From Gammaproteobacteria bacterium (GTDB taxonomy: Bacteria; Pseudomonadota; Gammaproteobacteria; VBWC01): DNA of 64,000 bases. Each line of letters starts with the position of its first letter. Position 1 is the stretch's first letter. The notes under the pieces are model-generated. The model worked only from the letters and a program-made list of their open reading frames with translations, did not search any database and was not told the origin of the DNA. Both the position numbers and the translations under genes were made by a program. Of the stretch, positions 18,598-28,659 are shown one piece after another. Location: contig JAHFRU010000004.1 of the NCBI GenBank assembly GCA_023266115.1, positions 80,001 to 144,000 of the forward strand, read 5' to 3'.

Positions 18598-18938
18598 CAG
18601 CGCAATGTTCTCAGATAGGCGATGATGTCGAGGATCTGGTCATCGGTCAACAGGCCCTCGAACGCGGGCATGGCGACCTTGCCGGCCTTGATGGAGCTGA
18701 TCAGTGTCACATTCGGCTTGAACAGGCCTTCACCGCGCGAGAAGTCCGGCATACCGGGAAAATCCCCGCGGCCGCTGGCGCCGTGACAGCCCTCGCAGTG
18801 ACGCTGATAGAGCGTCGCGCCGGCGGTAACATCCGCGGCGAAGACCGGCGCGGATGCGAGCGCCAACCACATGACTAACAGTGCCGCGCCGACAGAATAG
18901 CCGCGTTTCACCAGAGATTGTGCCGTATTCATCGTCAT
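18597..18938 (-). CDS. Monoheme c-type cytochrome
   Basis: Signal-peptide-like N-terminus; CEGCHGASGRGDFPGMPDF; 113 aa. Confidence 0.87.
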   Translation of the reverse strand: MTMNTAQSLVKRGYSVGAALLVMWLALASAPVFAADVTAGATLYQRHCEGCHGASGRGDFPGMPDFSRGEGLFKPNVTLISSIKAGKVAMPAFEGLLTDDQILDIIAYLRTLR

Positions 18939-18992
18939 TCCCCTCGTTTCAACCGACAGATCATTGCCACCCGTAGAATTCCTTCCGCGCCG

Positions 18993-19649
18993 CTACCGCG
19001 GTGCCGACAACTCCTTGCTGACGCCCTTCACCCCGGCGGCAGCCCGAAGGTTTGCAGCGCCCTGGCCAGCATAGACCGCTTCCAGCGCCGCGACCATTTG
19101 CGGCGTATCCCAGACCCGGTCGCCAACCACGTGATGCACATACCGGTAGCCCGGCGCAATCACGAACGTGTCCGGGTATACCTTTGCCCCGAGCATATCC
19201 CTGGCAATGTTGCGATCACGGTCGATGAAGCTGGTCAAGCCGATCCCCTTGTCGAGCAGATATTCCCGCACCTGGTGATCATCGCTGTCAACTGCCAGGC
19301 CAACCACGGCAAACCGCTCCGGGTCCAACCGTTCACTCAAGCGCTGCAGACTCGGCAGTTCCTTGCGACACGGCGCACACCATGTCGCCCATACGTTCAG
19401 CAACACCACACGGTTGCCATAGGCCTCCAGCGACACCTTGCCGCCGTCCAGCGTTTCCATGAGAAACGGCGGCAGCAAATCGCCTTCCACCCATTTCACC
19501 GGTACCGGCGCGGGCGACTCGGTGCAGGCCGTTCCGGCAAATATGGCGACCGCCAACACTACCCCTGCCGCAACCGTGTGCGCCAGCCGCTTACGGCACC
19601 ACGCTGTCGATACTGACCTGGACATTCTCGCTACCCAGCGCCACCACAC
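18993..19649 (-). CDS. TlpA/ResA-like thioredoxin-fold protein
   Basis: VVLLNVWATWCAPCRKELPSLQRL; N-terminal export signal with TACTES. Confidence 0.85.
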   Translation of the reverse strand: MWWRWVARMSRSVSTAWCRKRLAHTVAAGVVLAVAIFAGTACTESPAPVPVKWVEGDLLPPFLMETLDGGKVSLEAYGNRVVLLNVWATWCAPCRKELPSLQRLSERLDPERFAVVGLAVDSDDHQVREYLLDKGIGLTSFIDRDRNIARDMLGAKVYPDTFVIAPGYRYVHHVVGDRVWDTPQMVAALEAVYAGQGAANLRAAAGVKGVSKELSAPR

Positions 19650-20853
19650 CGCTGGCGCCCTCGAGGTCGCCGCTGCCGCGCGTGGCGTTGCCCGCTTTCG
19701 AGATACGCGCCATCACGATAACCTCGGAAAAATCCGACAGTTTCATCTGCGGCATCACGGCGAGCGAGTCGTCGAGCGAGTACGTGTACGGCAGGTCGGC
19801 GACTGTAATGCGCCGGGCGGCCAGCGGCATCGGCGGACCCGACGATGCCCGCGCAAAGACAAACACCGCATCACCCGGCGCGACCCTGGCCTGCAGCGCC
19901 GGTGACAAGGTTACCGTTCCCGCGACGCGCTTGTCCGCGTCGTGTTTGTCCGCGGCAGTGCTCGCCGCGGCCGGCGCCGCCGGTCGCGGCGCGCCGCTAC
20001 GCATAAGCTGCTCCACCTCACCAACATTCCTGGCCATGGTTTCCGCCGCCTCCGATCCCGGTGCCAGCAAGCCCTGCAGATGTTTCCAGGTGGTCAGCGC
20101 CTCGTCATAATTACCGGACTCGTAGGCGGCGGTACCGGCGAGCCACAACGCCTTCTGATTGTTCGGATCGACCTCCAGCGCGCGGCGGATCAACTGCATC
20201 GGTTTGCCTTCCAGCTGCTCACCGCTCGACATGGCCAGCGCGTCGGCATAGTCGGCGTAGAGTTGCGCGTCGCTATGTACCAGCGCTGCGGCGTTCTCGA
20301 ACGCGACGGTCGCGTCCTGATACTGCTGCATCGCCAGCAGGCTGCGGCCGAGAATGGCCCAGCCCTCCGCGTCGTCCGGGTTTTGCTCGAGGCGCGCCGC
20401 CAGATTCTGCACCATCGCCAGAATTTGTTCCTGCGTCTGGAGATGACCCTTCTGAGCGGACGCCGCCTGTGTGGCCGGCGACATGGCCGCCGGATTGCCG
20501 AGCACCAGATAGATCGAAATTGTTGCCACAGGGATCGCCAGGCCAACGAACACCGCTGTAATCTTGCTTGACGTATGACCGACCGGCGCTGCGGCTTTTT
20601 CCTGCATACCGGCGACATCCTCAAGCAAGCGGTGCTCGAGTTCGCTGTGCGCCTGCGCGAACTGGTCAGCGCTCAACACACCGTTGTTCAGATCGTTCTC
20701 GAGCTCCGTCAACTGCTCGCGGAACAGCTCGATGTCCATCCGCTCCCGCGCCCGGGTATCAATAAAAACCGGCCGCCGCGCCACCAGCGGCGGCACTACG
20801 AACAACAATGCAGCACCGATCAACAGCGCTGCGACCACCCAGAATACCGTCAT
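19591..20853 (-). CDS. ccmI: Cytochrome c biogenesis protein CcmI (TPR)
   Basis: N-terminal TM region, LFREQLTELENDLNNGVLS, TPR (DAEGWAILGRSLLAMQQYQDA), position after ccmH. Confidence 0.88.
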   Translation of the reverse strand: MTVFWVVAALLIGAALLFVVPPLVARRPVFIDTRARERMDIELFREQLTELENDLNNGVLSADQFAQAHSELEHRLLEDVAGMQEKAAAPVGHTSSKITAVFVGLAIPVATISIYLVLGNPAAMSPATQAASAQKGHLQTQEQILAMVQNLAARLEQNPDDAEGWAILGRSLLAMQQYQDATVAFENAAALVHSDAQLYADYADALAMSSGEQLEGKPMQLIRRALEVDPNNQKALWLAGTAAYESGNYDEALTTWKHLQGLLAPGSEAAETMARNVGEVEQLMRSGAPRPAAPAAASTAADKHDADKRVAGTVTLSPALQARVAPGDAVFVFARASSGPPMPLAARRITVADLPYTYSLDDSLAVMPQMKLSDFSEVIVMARISKAGNATRGSGDLEGASGVVALGSENVQVSIDSVVP

Positions 20854-21326
20854 GCCTTGCCGTCCTCCGCCCCGTCAGCCAACAATGCCTCCAGACGCCG
20901 GCGCTCCACGTCCGACAATGGCGCCGCGGCGGCGCGCCGCCTGCGGCGACGGAAACTGATCACCAGCAGACCGGCAGCGATCACCAGCAGCAGCAGCGGT
21001 CCGAGCCACAACAGCGCCGTAGTCAATTTCAGCGGCGGGCGGAAACGGATAAAATCGCCGTAGCGCGCAACCAGGAAATCGACGACCTGCTCGTCCGACA
21101 TACCGTCACGCATCAGACCCTGTATCTTGCTGCGCATATCGGTCGCGAAATCGGCGTGGGACTCGGCCAGCGACTGGCCCTGACACACCAGACAGCGCAG
21201 CTCGGAGGACAGCGACATGACACGCGCCTCGAGCACCGGATCGGCTATCATCGGTTGCGCGTCACCGGCGAACGCCGGCACCGGCGTCACACCGATAAGC
21301 AATGCCAGCAGATAACAGCGCATCAT
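20850..21326 (-). CDS. ccmH: Cytochrome c maturation protein CcmH/CcmL
   Basis: ELRCLVCQGQSLAESHADFATDMR; FLVARYGDFIRFRPP. Confidence 0.92.
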   Translation of the reverse strand: MMRCYLLALLIGVTPVPAFAGDAQPMIADPVLEARVMSLSSELRCLVCQGQSLAESHADFATDMRSKIQGLMRDGMSDEQVVDFLVARYGDFIRFRPPLKLTTALLWLGPLLLLVIAAGLLVISFRRRRRRAAAAPLSDVERRRLEALLADGAEDGKA

Positions 21327-21859
21327 GAGTTTAACTCCCTGACCAACGGCAAGATCTTTTCACGCAGCGCGCTGTCGGTCAGCGCGCCGATCTGCTTGTA
21401 ACGAATAACGCCCCGTTTATCGATGACAAACGTTTCCGGGACACCGTACACGCCAAAATCGATGCCGACCTGGCCCGCCTCGTCGAACAGACTGGTGATA
21501 TACGGATTGCCGAGCGCGTTCAGCCATTCGATCGCGTCCGCGCGGGTATCCTTGTAGTTCAACCCGTAGATCGGCACTATATTTTCACGTGCCAGACGCA
21601 CCAGCAGCGGATGCTCCTGGCGGCAGGTCACGCACCACGACGCCCAGACATTCAGCAACCAGACCTGGCCGAGCATGTCCTCGCGGGCGATGGTCTGCTC
21701 TGGATGATGCACTGCAGGCAGCGCAAACGCGGGCGCCGTCTTGCCGATTAACGGCGACGGCACCTCACTCGGCTTGAGGCCTAGCCCCACATAGAGGAAT
21801 ACCACCAGCACAGCAAAAATCAGCAACGGTACGAAAAAACGCGCGTTCATCATGGACAA
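21323..21859 (-). CDS. ccmG: Thiol:disulfide interchange protein CcmG/DsbE
   Basis: VWLLNVWASWCVTCRQEHP; YGVPETFVIDKRG. Confidence 0.92.
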   Translation of the reverse strand: MSMMNARFFVPLLIFAVLVVFLYVGLGLKPSEVPSPLIGKTAPAFALPAVHHPEQTIAREDMLGQVWLLNVWASWCVTCRQEHPLLVRLARENIVPIYGLNYKDTRADAIEWLNALGNPYITSLFDEAGQVGIDFGVYGVPETFVIDKRGVIRYKQIGALTDSALREKILPLVRELNS

Positions 21860-21861
21860 CC

Positions 21862-23853
21862 CTAGCGAGAGGCGGGCTCCGCGGCGCCGGGCACCCCCGG
21901 CTCATCGCGCGCGGTACGCCGTGCGAATACGCGGTAACGACGATCGCTGACCGCAAGCAAACCGCCGAGTGCCATCAGCGCACAGCCGCCCCACACCCAG
22001 TCGACAAACGGCTTGTAATAAATACGCACGCTCCAGGCACCGTCAGCGACCGGCTCGCCGAGCGACACGTACAGGTCGCGGACCAGCCCGGTGTGTATCG
22101 CCGCCTCGGTCATCGGATTGCCCTGCACGTTGTAGACGCGTTTCTCGGGGTTCATCTCGAACAGCTCCTTGCCATCCTTTAACACACGAACCATCCCCAT
22201 CTGCGCCTTGAAGTTCGGCCCCTGAATCGGAATCACACCGTCGAAACGGAACGTGTAACCGCCCGCCTCTGCCGTGTCTCCGATCTTCATGAACACGTCT
22301 TTCTCTTCCTGGTAACCCTGTACGAGGGTCACGCCGATGATGAACACGGCGACGCCGAAGTGCGCCAGATTCATGCCCACGTACGCACGCGGCAGCATCG
22401 CGACGCGGCGCAGGATACCTTCCGCCCCCGTTTCACGCAGACGGCCGCGAAGGTTGATACCGATGGTGAATATCAGCCAGAACGCCAGCAACAGACCAAG
22501 ACTGATCAACGGCGTCCAGCGGCCCATGACAAACGGCAATATCAGTGCCGTCACGACGCCGGCGCCAAACGCCCACCGCACGCGCACCAGCAGTTCCGGC
22601 AATTCCTGCTTCTTCCAGCGCGCCAGCGGCGCCATTCCCATCAGGAATATCGCCGGCACCATCAGCGGCACAAAGACTGAATTGAAGTACGGCGGTCCGA
22701 CGGAGATCTTGCCGAGATCGAGCGCATCGAGCAATAGCGGATACAGGGTGCCGAGCAGCACGGTGCCTGCCGCCGCCACCATCAGTACGTTGTTGCTCAG
22801 CAGAAACGTCTCGCGGGACACCAGCTCGAACTTGCCGCCCAATCCGACCTTGGCGGCGCGCCACCCGAAGAGCGTCAGCGATCCGCCAACGACGACACCG
22901 AGAAACACCAGAATGAACAGACCGCGCTCCGGATCCGTCGCGAACGCATGCACCGACGTCAATACACCCGAACGCACCAGGAACGTCCCGAGCAGGCTCA
23001 GCGCAAACGCGAAGATCGCGAGCAACACCGTCCAGCTTTTGAACGCGCCGCGCTTCTCGGTAACCGCAAGTGAATGGATCAGCGCGGTGCCAACCAGCCA
23101 CGGCATGAACGACGCATTTTCAACCGGGTCCCAGAACCACCAGCCGCCCCAGCCGAGCTCGTAATAGGCCCACCAGCTGCCGAGCGCGATGCCGCAGGTC
23201 AGAATCGACCAGGCGACCGTGGTCCACGGCCGTGACCAGCGCGCCCAGGTCGCGTCGAGCCTGCCACTGATCAACGCGGCGATGGCAAACGCGTAGGCGA
23301 CGGAAAATCCGACGTAACCCATATAAAGCATCGGCGGATGTATCACGAGGCCCGGATCCTGCAACAATGGGTTCAAATCCTGGCCGTCGGCCGGGGCCGG
23401 CAACAGACGTTCGAACGGGTTGGACGTCACCAGCATAAACAGCAGAAAACCGATCGACACCAGGCCCATTACCGCGATCACGCGCGCGACCATGTCCTCC
23501 GGCAGGTGACGGCTGAACAGCGTTACCGCGACGGTCCAGCCGCCGAGCATCAATGCCCACAGCAGCAGCGACCCTTCATGGCCGCCCCAGACACCGGCGA
23601 TGCGATACTGGATCGGCAACGCCGAGTTCGAATGCATCGCGACGTACTGCACCGAAAAATCATGACTTATAAACGAGTAGGTCAAACAGGCGAACGCCAC
23701 CGCGACGAAAACAAACTGCCCTTGCGCGGCCGGCCGCGCGATCGCTATCCATGCCGGGATCGAGCGCGCCGTGCCGATCAGTGGCACGATACCCTGGATC
23801 AGCGCCAGGCACAGCGCGGTAATCAATGCAAAATGTCCGATCTCAGGAATCAT
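21862..23853 (-). CDS. ccmF: Heme lyase CcmF
   Basis: WGGHEGSLLLWALMLGGW; WGGWWFWDPVENASFMPWL. Confidence 0.95.
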   Translation of the reverse strand: MIPEIGHFALITALCLALIQGIVPLIGTARSIPAWIAIARPAAQGQFVFVAVAFACLTYSFISHDFSVQYVAMHSNSALPIQYRIAGVWGGHEGSLLLWALMLGGWTVAVTLFSRHLPEDMVARVIAVMGLVSIGFLLFMLVTSNPFERLLPAPADGQDLNPLLQDPGLVIHPPMLYMGYVGFSVAYAFAIAALISGRLDATWARWSRPWTTVAWSILTCGIALGSWWAYYELGWGGWWFWDPVENASFMPWLVGTALIHSLAVTEKRGAFKSWTVLLAIFAFALSLLGTFLVRSGVLTSVHAFATDPERGLFILVFLGVVVGGSLTLFGWRAAKVGLGGKFELVSRETFLLSNNVLMVAAAGTVLLGTLYPLLLDALDLGKISVGPPYFNSVFVPLMVPAIFLMGMAPLARWKKQELPELLVRVRWAFGAGVVTALILPFVMGRWTPLISLGLLLAFWLIFTIGINLRGRLRETGAEGILRRVAMLPRAYVGMNLAHFGVAVFIIGVTLVQGYQEEKDVFMKIGDTAEAGGYTFRFDGVIPIQGPNFKAQMGMVRVLKDGKELFEMNPEKRVYNVQGNPMTEAAIHTGLVRDLYVSLGEPVADGAWSVRIYYKPFVDWVWGGCALMALGGLLAVSDRRYRVFARRTARDEPGVPGAAEPASR

Positions 23854-23868
23854 TGTAAAGACCTCGCG

Positions 23869-24336
23869 TTATGGTGCCTGCATGGGCAAAGCTGCGTCTC
23901 CGGCAGCAGTATTTATCTTGGCCTTCGCCAGCGCGTCGGCCACTTCGGGCGGCATGTAGGTTTCGTCATGCTTGGCGAGCACCTCGGTGGCGCGGAAGCC
24001 GCCGTCATCGCCAAGCCGCCCCTGCGCCACGACCCCCTGACCCTCGCGGAACAGATCCGGCAGAATGCCGATGTACGTGACCTTGATATCCCTGGCGGTA
24101 TCGGTGACGACAAAATGCACGGTCAACCCGTCCTTCTCGCGTTGCAGACTGCCTTGCCGTACCAGGCCACCGAGGCGAAACGCCTTGTCGACCGGAGCCT
24201 CTTTCGCCACTACCTGCGACGGGCTGAAGAACAGCGCGATATTGCTGTTCAACGCGTTCAATACCAGCGTGGTCGCGACCGCGAGACCACCGATCCCGCC
24301 CGCGATAAAAATCAGCCGCTTATGTCTGGGCTTCAT
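23869..24336 (-). CDS. ccmE: Heme chaperone CcmE
   Basis: [28 protein letters not shown]. Confidence 0.94.
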   Translation of the reverse strand: MKPRHKRLIFIAGGIGGLAVATTLVLNALNSNIALFFSPSQVVAKEAPVDKAFRLGGLVRQGSLQREKDGLTVHFVVTDTARDIKVTYIGILPDLFREGQGVVAQGRLGDDGGFRATEVLAKHDETYMPPEVADALAKAKINTAAGDAALPMQAP

Positions 24337-24499
24337 GACCTACCCCGATTTTCGCTTTCCTAATACGACTCAGGCGCTGCAGAATCGTTCGGCGGCGCCG
24401 CATCAGCAGCAGCACCTCCGTCACCATGAACAGCGCGGTGACGCTGTAGGACATCCAGATGAAAAAACCATAGCCGCCCATGGCGAAAAACTCAGCCAT
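24320..24499 (-). CDS. ccmD: Heme exporter protein CcmD
   Basis: 59-aa [37 protein letters not shown] between ccmC and ccmE. Confidence 0.85.
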   Translation of the reverse strand: MAEFFAMGGYGFFIWMSYSVTALFMVTEVLLLMRRRRTILQRLSRIRKAKIGVGHEAQT

Positions 24500-24501
24500 G
24501 G

Positions 24502-25245
24502 CTAGCGCAATCCCTCGACGGTTTCGTATATCCAGCTGCTCTGGCGTTCGCTTTCGAGAATTTCGCAACGCACGCGCATCAGCGCGACCGCTATCGTATA
24601 GGCCCAGAAGGCCAGCGTCACCAACAAAAGCGCCAGCAGCATTTCCGCGGCCATGGTCGGCGCCTTGGCGAAACTGATCGACGCGCCCTGGTGCAAGGTG
24701 TTCCACCATTTGACCGACCAGTAGATGATCGGGACATTGACGAGGCCGACCAGCGCCAGCAGACCGCCGGCACGCGCCGCACGCCGTGGATCGTCAATTG
24801 ACGCCTGCAGCGCAATAAAACCAATATAAAGAAACAACAGGATCAGCTCGGAGGTCAGGCGCGCGTCCCAGACCCAGTAGGTACCCCAGGTGGGCTTGCC
24901 CCACAGCGCACCGGTCCACAGCGCGATAAACGTAAACATCGCGCCGGTCGGCGCCAGCGCCGTTGCCATCATCGATGACAGCCGCGTATTCCAGATCAGA
25001 CCGGCGACCGCCCAGACGGCCATCACTATATAGGTGAACATCGACATCCACGCGGCGGGCACGTGAATGAACATGATGCGGTAGGACTCGCCCTGCTGGT
25101 AATCGGTCGGCGCGACGAAAAACCCGACGTACAGCCCGGCAACGCCGGTCAATACGCCGACCGCCATCGCCCATGGAATCATCCTGCCGGCCAGCGGATA
25201 GAAACTCGCCGGCGATGAATACTTGAACCAGTTAATCGCCATCAA
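24502..25245 (-). CDS. ccmC: Heme exporter protein CcmC
   Basis: FIHVPAAWMSMF; GTYWVWDARLTSELILLFLYIG. Confidence 0.94.
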   Translation of the reverse strand: MMAINWFKYSSPASFYPLAGRMIPWAMAVGVLTGVAGLYVGFFVAPTDYQQGESYRIMFIHVPAAWMSMFTYIVMAVWAVAGLIWNTRLSSMMATALAPTGAMFTFIALWTGALWGKPTWGTYWVWDARLTSELILLFLYIGFIALQASIDDPRRAARAGGLLALVGLVNVPIIYWSVKWWNTLHQGASISFAKAPTMAAEMLLALLLVTLAFWAYTIAVALMRVRCEILESERQSSWIYETVEGLR

Positions 25246-25275
25246 CCCTTCCGATGTATCAAAATTACCGGAGTC

Positions 25276-25944
25276 CTACTCCACCGAGATGCGTAACGCG
25301 GCGGCGGTCGCCCACGGCGCCAGTATCAAGGCGCCCAGCAGGAATGCTGCCAGCAGCGAATAATGCCCCTCGACGCCCATACCGCTCAGGCCTGCGTCAA
25401 CGGCGCCCGCGCCGAAAATCAGCACCGGCACATACAGCGGCAGCACCAGCAACGATAACAACACGCCGCCGCCGCGCAGCCCCAGGGTCAACGCCGCCCC
25501 AACCGCACCGAGCAGCGACAGCACCGGCGTACCGAGCAGCAGCGTAATCACCAGTATCCGCAACGCCTCGCCGCTGAGTCCGTACTGCAATCCCAGAACC
25601 GGCGCGATCAGCACCAGCGGCAGCCCGGACAATAACCAGTGCGCCAGCACCTTCGCCAGCGCCAGCGCCGCCAGAGGCTGCGGCGTCAACAACAACTGCT
25701 CCAGCACGCCGTCGCTGTAATCGCCGGCGAACAGCCGTCCCAGCGACAACATCGCCGCCAGCAATGCGGCGACCCAGATCACGCCCGGCCCCAGCACCCG
25801 CAACAATTCCGCGTCGGGCCCGACACCGAACGGAAACAGGCTGACCACAATGACAAAAAATATCAGCGTCGCCAGCACGTCGGCGCGGCGGCGCATCGCC
25901 AGCATCAGGTCGCGTATCAGTACACTGCGCACTGCGGCAAACAT
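25276..25944 (-). CDS. ccmB: Heme exporter protein CcmB
   Basis: Polytopic protein with FVIVVSLFPFGVGPDAELL, DGVLEQLLL; ccm operon context. Confidence 0.92.
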   Translation of the reverse strand: MFAAVRSVLIRDLMLAMRRRADVLATLIFFVIVVSLFPFGVGPDAELLRVLGPGVIWVAALLAAMLSLGRLFAGDYSDGVLEQLLLTPQPLAALALAKVLAHWLLSGLPLVLIAPVLGLQYGLSGEALRILVITLLLGTPVLSLLGAVGAALTLGLRGGGVLLSLLVLPLYVPVLIFGAGAVDAGLSGMGVEGHYSLLAAFLLGALILAPWATAAALRISVE

Positions 25945-25953
25945 CGGCGTCGT

Positions 25954-26571
25954 TCAGGCTCCCAGGTGGATCCGCTTGACGCGGCCCGCGTCGATCACGA
26001 ATTCCTGGTGCGTCGTCAGTATCACCACGCCGCCGCTGTCCAGATGCCCCGCCAGTATCGCCTGCAACGTCTTAACCGCGACTGAATCCAGCGCGGTAAA
26101 CGGTTCGTCGAGTATCCATAGTTTCGCGCCATTCAACAGCAACCGGGCCAGCGCAACGCGCCTTTTCTGCCCCTGCGAGAGCAGCTTGACCGGCAGGTCA
26201 TCGTAGCCGTCCAGCCCCATGCGGAACAGCGCCTCCTGCGTCTGTTGCGGCGTGATCCGGCTGCCGGCGAGCGTCGCGTTGATCGCCAGGTTTTCCCGGC
26301 CGCTTAACTCGTCCTTCAGCCCGTTCAGGTGACCGAGATACAGCAGCTGCGCCAGATAGTCCTCGGCGAGGGCGCGTACCGGACTGCCGCACCAGCGGAT
26401 TTCTCCCGCGGCGGGTTCCATCAGCCGGCAGACGGTTCTTAACAGGCTGGTCTTGCCGCTGCCGTTCGGGCCGTGGACATGCAGCAACTCGCCCGGCCGC
26501 AACGAAAAATTCATCGCGGTGAACAGCCGCCGGTCACCGCGCACGCATTCGAGATCGGTAACCTCCAGCAT
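25954..26571 (-). CDS. ccmA: Heme ABC exporter ATP-binding protein CcmA
   Basis: HGPNGSGKTSLLRTV Walker A; SQGQKRRVALARLLL signature; WILDEPFTALD. Confidence 0.94.
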   Translation of the reverse strand: MLEVTDLECVRGDRRLFTAMNFSLRPGELLHVHGPNGSGKTSLLRTVCRLMEPAAGEIRWCGSPVRALAEDYLAQLLYLGHLNGLKDELSGRENLAINATLAGSRITPQQTQEALFRMGLDGYDDLPVKLLSQGQKRRVALARLLLNGAKLWILDEPFTALDSVAVKTLQAILAGHLDSGGVVILTTHQEFVIDAGRVKRIHLGA

Positions 26572-26728
26572 CCTCGCCCGGCACCTTGCCCGCTACAAAG
26601 ACGCGGATTATACATGATCCACAGCCGCGATAACGCTTGATTTTCATTGGCTTGGCATGACGCACGGCGCGCGCGAGCCGGCGCAGGCGCCGCATTGAAA
26701 ATAACCCAACTACCTGAAAAATCAGGAA

Positions 26729-27526
26729 CTAGCGACCGCGGGCCAGGCGAAAGCCGACGTTGATATCGTGCAGCCCCGCCTCCAGGCTGCCCCGCGCCGC
26801 CGAGCGCAGGTAAGCCGGCGCACTGTCCCAGCCACCGCCACGCACCACCCGCAGGTTGCAATCTCCACCGGGAAATACTGCGGCGTCAGCGGGCGCGCCG
26901 TCATAATTGTCGTGCCAGCAGTCCTGCACCCATTCCCATACATTGCCGGACATATCAAACAGACCCCAGGGATTCGCCTGTTTCCCGCCGACGGCGTGGC
27001 TGCCAGTCCCTGGTGCGCCGCCAAACCACGCGTAGCGGACCAGTGCCGCCGCGTCGTCGCCAAAATACCAGGCGGTGGTCGAGCCGGCGCGCGCCGCGTA
27101 TTCCCACTCCGCCTCGGTCGGCAGACGGTAGTGCGTGGTCCCCTCGCTACGGTTCAACGCCTGAATAAACTCCTCCACCTCAAGCCAGGTGGCTTGCTCG
27201 ACCGGACGACGCGGATCCTTGAATTTACTGCGGTTTCTTCCCAACACCGCCTGCCACTGCGCCTGGGTGACTTCGTAGCGGCCGATCTCGAACGGCGCGA
27301 CACGAACCGTGCGCGCGGTAACATCATCGTTCCCCGCCCCCATGACGAACTCGCCTTCCGGCAATGCCACCATCTCGATGCCGACAGTGTTCGCGCGGAT
27401 CCCGGGGCCAACCGCTCGATGTTGCGTGTCGGTATCGGTGCGGCTGGCAAGCAGCGCGAGCGTCAACGCCACCGCGATGACGCTGATCACCGGCACCGAT
27501 ACCATGGTCCAGCTCGTTCGGGACAT
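26729..27526 (-). CDS. SUMF1/formylglycine-generating-enzyme-like domain protein, membrane-anchored
   Basis: FEIGRYEVTQAQW; YRLPTEAEWEYAARAG; GLFDMSGNVWEWVQD; RVVRGGGW; GFRLAR. Confidence 0.88.
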   Translation of the reverse strand: MSRTSWTMVSVPVISVIAVALTLALLASRTDTDTQHRAVGPGIRANTVGIEMVALPEGEFVMGAGNDDVTARTVRVAPFEIGRYEVTQAQWQAVLGRNRSKFKDPRRPVEQATWLEVEEFIQALNRSEGTTHYRLPTEAEWEYAARAGSTTAWYFGDDAAALVRYAWFGGAPGTGSHAVGGKQANPWGLFDMSGNVWEWVQDCWHDNYDGAPADAAVFPGGDCNLRVVRGGGWDSAPAYLRSAARGSLEAGLHDINVGFRLARGR

Positions 27527-27666
27527 ACACGTTACTCCGCTGCTCGGTCAGTCGATTGTGGTGCGCGCATGTTACCATTATCCGCTGCTTCGGTTGGACA
27601 GCGGCAATCCCCCCGGACCATGGTCCGGCGACTGTCCCCGCGCACTGACACAATTATCGTATTCAT

Positions 27667-28659
27667 GTGAAACCGGCGCGCATCCGTATGGACCAGGCGG
27701 TCATGACAAATCAATTCGACGCGCTCCGCAGGCATCTCGAGCAAGCCATCGTCGGCCAGCACGCGCTGCTCGAACGGCTGCTGATCAGTCTGCTGGCCGA
27801 TGGCCATCTACTGGTCGAGGGCCTGCCGGGACTCGCCAAGACTACGGCGGTGCGTGCGCTGGCAAGCGGCCTGGCGATGCGCTTCCAGCGCATCCAGTTC
27901 ACGCCCGACATGATCCCCGGCGATATCACCGGCACGGACATCTTCGTGCCGCGCGACGGCCATTTCGAATTCGTCGAGGGACCGGTGTTCAGCGACGTCA
28001 TCCTCGCCGATGAGATCAACCGCGCGCCGCCGAAGGTGCAATCGGCCCTGCTCGAGGCGATGCAGGAACGGCAGGTCACCGTCGGCACAACGACACGCGC
28101 GCTGCCGCCGGTGTTTCTGGTGATGGCGACGCAGAACCCGATCGATCACGAAGGCACCTACCCGTTGCCGGAGGCACAGCTCGACCGGTTTCTGCTGAAG
28201 GTCCAGCTCGGCTATCCGACCCAGGACGAGGAACTCGAGATCCTGCGCCGCGTCAGCCGGCAGCTGGCCAGCGACACCACCGCAGCGATTCTGCCGGTAC
28301 TGGCCAGCGACGATGTACTGGCCGCACGCCGCGAGGTCAACAGCATCTACCTCGACGCGATGCTGGAGCGTTATATCGTCGCGCTGGTGTCGGCGACGCG
28401 CGATCCGTCGCCGCGGGACCCCGAACTCGGCCAATGGCTGGAACGCGGTGCATCGCCGCGCGCGACGCTGGCGCTCGCGCGGGCCGGCAAGGCGCGCGCC
28501 TGGCTACACGGCCGCGACTTTGTCGAGCCGGGCGATCTGCTCGAACTCGCGCATGACGTGCTGAACCACCGTATCGCGCCAAGCTTCACCGCGCGCGCCG
28601 AGGGCATCGGCGTGGCGCGTATCATCGAACGCCTGCTGGATATCGTGCCGGTCCCTTGA
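27667..28659 (+). CDS. MoxR-family AAA ATPase
   Basis: GLPGLAKTTAVRALA; FTPDMIPGDITGTD; NPIDHEGTYPLPEAQLDRF. Confidence 0.92.
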   Translation: MKPARIRMDQAVMTNQFDALRRHLEQAIVGQHALLERLLISLLADGHLLVEGLPGLAKTTAVRALASGLAMRFQRIQFTPDMIPGDITGTDIFVPRDGHFEFVEGPVFSDVILADEINRAPPKVQSALLEAMQERQVTVGTTTRALPPVFLVMATQNPIDHEGTYPLPEAQLDRFLLKVQLGYPTQDEELEILRRVSRQLASDTTAAILPVLASDDVLAARREVNSIYLDAMLERYIVALVSATRDPSPRDPELGQWLERGASPRATLALARAGKARAWLHGRDFVEPGDLLELAHDVLNHRIAPSFTARAEGIGVARIIERLLDIVPVP

